A model generated the notes under the pieces. That model saw only the letters and a list, made by a program, of their open reading frames with translations, searched no databases and was not told the origin of the DNA. The translations under genes and the position numbers were made by a program. Shown here piece after piece: positions 5,971 to 9,240 of a stretch of DNA of 9,240 nucleotides (position 1 is the first letter of the stretch; every line of letters starts with the position of its first letter). This stretch comes from Rhodospirillaceae bacterium. GTDB lineage: Bacteria > Pseudomonadota > Alphaproteobacteria > UBA11073. The stretch spans positions 1-9,240 of the forward strand of contig DPZW01000136.1 of assembly GCA_003536545.1 (NCBI GenBank), written 5' to 3'.

Positions 5971-7141
5971 AGGTTATTTCGGCGAATACGGTGGGCGATT
6001 TGTTCCCGATACGTTAATTGAACCATTGGCGGAACTGGAACGCGCTTATGCGGAAATTAAAGATACGCCTGCATTTCAGAATGAATTGAACGGCCTATTG
6101 AAGAATTTTGTTGGCCGAGAAACGCCGTTATATTTTGCAGAACGCCTGACCCGGGAAACTGGCGGCGCAAAAATTTACCTGAAGCGTGAAGATCTCACAC
6201 ATACTGGCGCACATAAAATCAATAATGCCGTGGGTCAAATCCTGCTTGCGCGTCATATGGGCAAGCGCCGCATTATCGCTGAAACCGGTGCAGGCCAACA
6301 TGGTGTGGCAACTGCTGCCGCTGCTGCAAAAATGGGTATGACGTGCCGCGTTTATATGGGCGCCGAAGATATGAAACGCCAGACGCCGAATGTATTCCGC
6401 ATGCGGTTGCTGGGCGCGGAAGTTGTGGGCGTTGAAAGCGGCTCGGCCACATTAAAAGACGCAGTGTCTGAAGCGATGCGCGACTGGGTCACGAATATTC
6501 ACGATACATATTATTTATTAGGCTCCGCATTGGGCCCGCATCCATACCCAATGATCGTGCGTGATTTCCATAAAGTGATCGGCGCAGAGGCGCGCGCGCA
6601 GATTATGACAGCGGAAAACCGTTTGCCGGATGAAGTTGTGGCGTGTCTGGGGGGCGGCTCGAACGCTATCGGAATTTTCCATGAATTCCTGGATGATGCG
6701 GATGTCGCGCTGACTGCTGTGGAGGCGGGCGGCACGGAAATTGCGCCCGGCCATCACGCCGCGCGTTTTTCGGGCGGGCGTGCCGGGATTTTCCAGGGCA
6801 TGAAAACCTTCGTGCTGCAAAGCGGGGAAGGACAGATTCAATTAACGGATTCCATTTCTGCTGGATTGGATTACGCGGGCGTGGGGCCGGAACATGCGAA
6901 CCTGATGCAATTGGGCCGTGCGAAATATTTATACGTGCATGACAGCGCGGCATTGGAAGGTTTCCAGAAGCTTGCGCATTTTGAGGGGATTATTCCAGCA
7001 TTAGAATCCTCGCATGCGATGGCATATGGCCTCCGGCGCGCGGCGGAAATGTCAAAGAATAAAATCATTCTTATCAATCTTTCCGGGCGCGGCGATAAAG
7101 ATCTGTCCATCGTGATGGAGGCGCTCAATGTCAAAAATTAA
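5936..7141 (+). CDS. trpB: Tryptophan synthase beta subunit
   Basis: This PLP enzyme joins indole and serine to give tryptophan, working in a complex with TrpA. The 401-residue product is of normal length for the TrpB1 class. It has the N-terminal GYFGEYGGRFVPDTL (13-27), the PLP Schiff-base lysine K94 in HTGAHKINN, the catalytic Glu116 in AETGAGQHG, the phosphate-binding GGGSNA at 239-244, SISAGLDY at 306-313, GVGPEH at 315-320 and SGRGDKD at 383-389. I chose the ATG at 5936 because the protein then begins MSQTLRN just before the conserved region, with GAGA 5 nt upstream. Upstream in-frame codons lie wholly within trpF. It overlaps trpF by 35 nt and trpA by 14 nt. All key residues are present, so it should be active. 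Confidence 0.96.
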   Translation: MSQTLRNLPDHKGYFGEYGGRFVPDTLIEPLAELERAYAEIKDTPAFQNELNGLLKNFVGRETPLYFAERLTRETGGAKIYLKREDLTHTGAHKINNAVGQILLARHMGKRRIIAETGAGQHGVATAAAAAKMGMTCRVYMGAEDMKRQTPNVFRMRLLGAEVVGVESGSATLKDAVSEAMRDWVTNIHDTYYLLGSALGPHPYPMIVRDFHKVIGAEARAQIMTAENRLPDEVVACLGGGSNAIGIFHEFLDDADVALTAVEAGGTEIAPGHHAARFSGGRAGIFQGMKTFVLQSGEGQIQLTDSISAGLDYAGVGPEHANLMQLGRAKYLYVHDSAALEGFQKLAHFEGIIPALESSHAMAYGLRRAAEMSKNKIILINLSGRGDKDLSIVMEALNVKN

Positions 7142-7907
7142 AAATATTATCGGTGCGCGCAAGGCGTTTATTCCCTATATCACAGCGGCTGATCCCGATC
7201 TCGCAACCACGCTTGCGGCGATGAAAATGCTGGCAGATGCGGGCGCGGATATTATTGAGCTGGGCATTCCCTTTACTGACCCGATTGCAGACGGCCCCAC
7301 AATTCAAAAAGCAACCGAACGCGCATTGAAAAATGATTTTCGCATGCCGGATATGTTTGATGTGGTGCGGCAGTTTCGTGCATCGCATGCAACGCCAGTT
7401 TTGCTCATGACGTATGCCAATCCCGTGTTCAGCATGGGATATGATAAATTCTGCGCGGGCGCCGCAGCCGCAGGCGTGAATGCTGTATTGATTACGGACT
7501 TGCCGCCCGAAGAAGCCTGTGCATTTCGCGGCGCGGCGCATGAAAATAACCTCGGCACGGTGTTTTTATGCTCGCCGACCACAACGCCAGAGCGGTTAAA
7601 ACTGATCGATCAGGCGGCGACGGAATTTGTCTATTACATTGCCCATGCAGGCGTGACGGGTGTGCGCACTGATTTGCCCACGGATGTCGCGGAGAAACTG
7701 CAAAAACTAAAATCACAATTGCAGAATAAATTATGCGTGGGCTTCGGTGTTTCAACGCCGGAACAGGCAAGGGCGTTATCGGCGCATGCAGACGGCGTGA
7801 TTGTAGGATCAGCAGTTGTGAAATTATTTGAAAAATATCAGTGCGATGAACTGCTTGTGCAACTGAAATCATTCACGCAGAAAATGGCGGAGGCTGTGCA
7901 TGCTTGA
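7128..7907 (+). CDS. trpA: Tryptophan synthase alpha subunit
   Basis: This subunit cleaves indole-3-glycerol phosphate to indole, which is channelled to TrpB. The 259-residue TIM barrel is close to the usual length. Catalytic Glu44 and Asp55 are visible in IIELGIPFTDPIADGPTIQ (FSDP is more usual than FTDP). PYITAADPD at 16-24 replaces the usual TAGDP. Further matches are LLMTYANPVF (91-100), VLITDLPPEE (119-128), YYIAHAGVTGVR (168-179) and VGFGVSTPEQA (202-212), the phosphate-binding end of the barrel. GGAGG lies 6 nt before its ATG inside the end of trpB, a strong coupled start. Its stop overlaps the start of the PhzE-like gene by 8 nt. Confidence 0.95.
   Translation: MSKIKNIIGARKAFIPYITAADPDLATTLAAMKMLADAGADIIELGIPFTDPIADGPTIQKATERALKNDFRMPDMFDVVRQFRASHATPVLLMTYANPVFSMGYDKFCAGAAAAGVNAVLITDLPPEEACAFRGAAHENNLGTVFLCSPTTTPERLKLIDQAATEFVYYIAHAGVTGVRTDLPTDVAEKLQKLKSQLQNKLCVGFGVSTPEQARALSAHADGVIVGSAVVKLFEKYQCDELLVQLKSFTQKMAEAVHA
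7889..7893 (+). promoter_or_regulatory. Ribosome binding site of the TrpE(G)/PhzE-like gene
   Basis: GGAGG lies within the end of trpA, 6 nt before the ATG at 7900. It fixes the start of the last gene and shows that this gene is translated as part of the operon. Confidence 0.65.
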
Positions 7908-9240
7908 TCTGATTGATGCTGCGCGGCCATTTGCGCTGATTGAAAAACAGGGGAGATTAAATCTCTATCAGGGACGCCTGCATGAATTGCAGAAATTGCA
8001 TGACATTCATGACCTCGCGCGCCGCGAGAATACGGATGTGGTGTTCGTATTGCCGTACCACATCGTCCGCGAACGCGGTTTTGAGGCTAAAGGTGATGAG
8101 CCGATTTTGGGCCTGGCGGTAGAGGCGCAATACAGTTTCAAAACCGGCGATATGATGGCAAAACTGCCGCGCCGCGATATGGAATTGCTGGGCGAAATCA
8201 CGCCAAACCTGAATGACGCGGATTACGCGAAAATGGTGGCGGAATTCCAATTGCATGAGATTGAAAAAGGGAATGTGTCGCAAACCACTTTATCCCGCAA
8301 ATTCCAGGGCCAGATTAAAAATATGAATCTGGAGGTGCTGCTCGGCACCTTCCGCAAGATCATCGAGCAATCCGGGCATTATATGGCAGTACTGTTTGCC
8401 AATCCCGATGCGGGACAATTCATCATTGCTGCGACGCCAGAACGCCATCTGGAAGTGGCGGGCAATCAGACCATCATGACGCCGATTGCTGGCACGTTGC
8501 GCAAAGAAGACCGCGAAACATTTCCCGCGCGTCTGCACAAATTCATTCACGATGAAAAGGAAATTAATGAACTTTTTCAGGTGCTGGATGAGGAAATGAA
8601 AATCATGGGCCTGATCTGCCCCGAGGGCGGCACCGTGGATGGCCCGTTCCTGCGCGAAGTCGGCGCGGTCGTGCATTCGGAATATAACCTGCTTGGCAAA
8701 CGCACCTTGCATTCGATTGATGCGCTGCGTGAAACCCTGCACGCGCCGACGGTGATGGGATCACCGATCGAATCCGCCGCGCGCGTGATCGCGAAATATG
8801 AACCGGAATCGCGGCGCTATTATGCGGGCGAGATTGGTGTTTACCGCCAGCCGCGCAGCGACGCACCGGATGGTGATCTGGATGCCGCGATCCTCATCCG
8901 TATGGCTGAAGTCTTTGCAGATGGCACGTTTTATGTGCAATCAGGCGGTGGCCTCGTGCGGGACAGCGTGCCGGAAAACGAAGCACGGGAAAGCTGGGCC
9001 AAGGCGCAAGGCATTCTGCGTTATTTTACGTCCGGCATGATCACCGGCCCCTACCTGACGCCCGAATTAATGCAATCCATTTGCGCGGATTTTACCGCGC
9101 GGAATAAGGAACTTTCGCCGTTCTGGATGATGTCGCAAAACCCGTATCTGGATGAAACCAAACCGCTAAAGGATAAAACCGTTACGATCATCAATAACGA
9201 AGATAATTTTGTTTTTATGATCGGTCATATTATCAAAAGT
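7900..9240 (+). CDS. PhzE-like chorismate amination enzyme, TrpE-TrpG type fusion (3' end outside window)
   Basis: The gene is open at the right edge, with 447 residues visible. Residues 10-380 form a chorismate-binding domain: TPERH at 179-183, PIAGT at 195-199, E224 and E364 as likely Mg ligands, H259 in VVHSEYN, GSPIES at 287-292 and VQSGGGLV at 346-353. After a linker, residues 427-447 look like the first strand and helix of a TrpG-type glutamine amidotransferase (VTIINNEDNF). PIAGT rather than PIKGT argues against aminodeoxychorismate synthase (PabB). As I recall PhzE, the match is unusually close, including PYxxxxERGFEA (52-63), DEKEINELFQVLDEEMK (218-234), LRETLHAPTVMGSP (276-289) and KYEPESRRYYAG (299-310). 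Classical TrpE instead has LARND-type residues and an N-terminal LLES motif, both missing here. Its place in the trp operon implies that it makes anthranilate, though 2-amino-2-deoxyisochorismate is the alternative product. The call trpE(G) is functional inference. Confidence 0.85.
   Translation, partial: MLDLIDAARPFALIEKQGRLNLYQGRLHELQKLHDIHDLARRENTDVVFVLPYHIVRERGFEAKGDEPILGLAVEAQYSFKTGDMMAKLPRRDMELLGEITPNLNDADYAKMVAEFQLHEIEKGNVSQTTLSRKFQGQIKNMNLEVLLGTFRKIIEQSGHYMAVLFANPDAGQFIIAATPERHLEVAGNQTIMTPIAGTLRKEDRETFPARLHKFIHDEKEINELFQVLDEEMKIMGLICPEGGTVDGPFLREVGAVVHSEYNLLGKRTLHSIDALRETLHAPTVMGSPIESAARVIAKYEPESRRYYAGEIGVYRQPRSDAPDGDLDAAILIRMAEVFADGTFYVQSGGGLVRDSVPENEARESWAKAQGILRYFTSGMITGPYLTPELMQSICADFTARNKELSPFWMMSQNPYLDETKPLKDKTVTIINNEDNFVFMIGHIIKS

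Noticed and set aside
7900..9240. A phenazine biosynthesis cluster, given the PhzE-like gene
   Set aside because: None of phzB, phzD, phzF or phzG is present in the window. The gene is tied by overlap to trpA in a complete trp set.
7900..9240. PabB (aminodeoxychorismate synthase) as the identity of the last gene
   Set aside because: The diagnostic PIKGT lysine is absent (PIAGT is seen), and the neighbours are all tryptophan genes.

Overview
The window looks like ordinary chromosome of a Gram-negative bacterium of moderate GC content. It has two parts that meet around position 3550. An alphaproteobacterium is a reasonable but weak guess. It rests on the fused TrpE-TrpG type enzyme and on a GC-rich palindrome inserted in frame in a coding sequence, and neither is decisive. 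I see no tRNA, rRNA, transposase, CRISPR array or phage gene.

Left part (1-3512): four genes that look like surface-glycan or sugar-modification functions. A KbaZ/GatZ-like aldolase-family gene runs off the left edge on the minus strand. Divergent from it is a two-gene plus-strand unit: a TylF/MycF-like O-methyltransferase followed, 3 nt after its stop, by a small class I SAM-dependent methyltransferase. A minus-strand family 2 glycosyltransferase converges on that pair with a single base between the stop codons. Together they suggest synthesis and methylation of an unusual polysaccharide sugar. No substrate can be read from the sequence.

Right part (3633-9240): a compact tryptophan operon in the order trpD-trpC-trpF-trpB-trpA-trpE(G). 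Every gene overlaps the next, by 4, 19, 35, 14 and 8 nt, so translational coupling is likely. The products cover every step from chorismate to tryptophan. The last gene is open at the right edge. Its visible 447 residues form a chorismate-binding domain followed by the start of a glutamine amidotransferase domain. This protein resembles the phenazine-type enzyme PhzE (2-amino-2-deoxyisochorismate synthase) much more than the classical rhizobial TrpE(G) fusion. It lacks the N-terminal LLES tryptophan-binding motif of classical TrpE.

The items most worth a second look are the PhzE-like enzyme at the distal end of a trp operon, the in-frame palindromic insertion in trpF, and several substitutions at normally conserved positions of TrpC, TrpF and TrpD. 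The two intergenic regions (610-730 and 3513-3632) hold only weak promoter candidates. No Trp-codon leader peptide or attenuator was found ahead of trpD.
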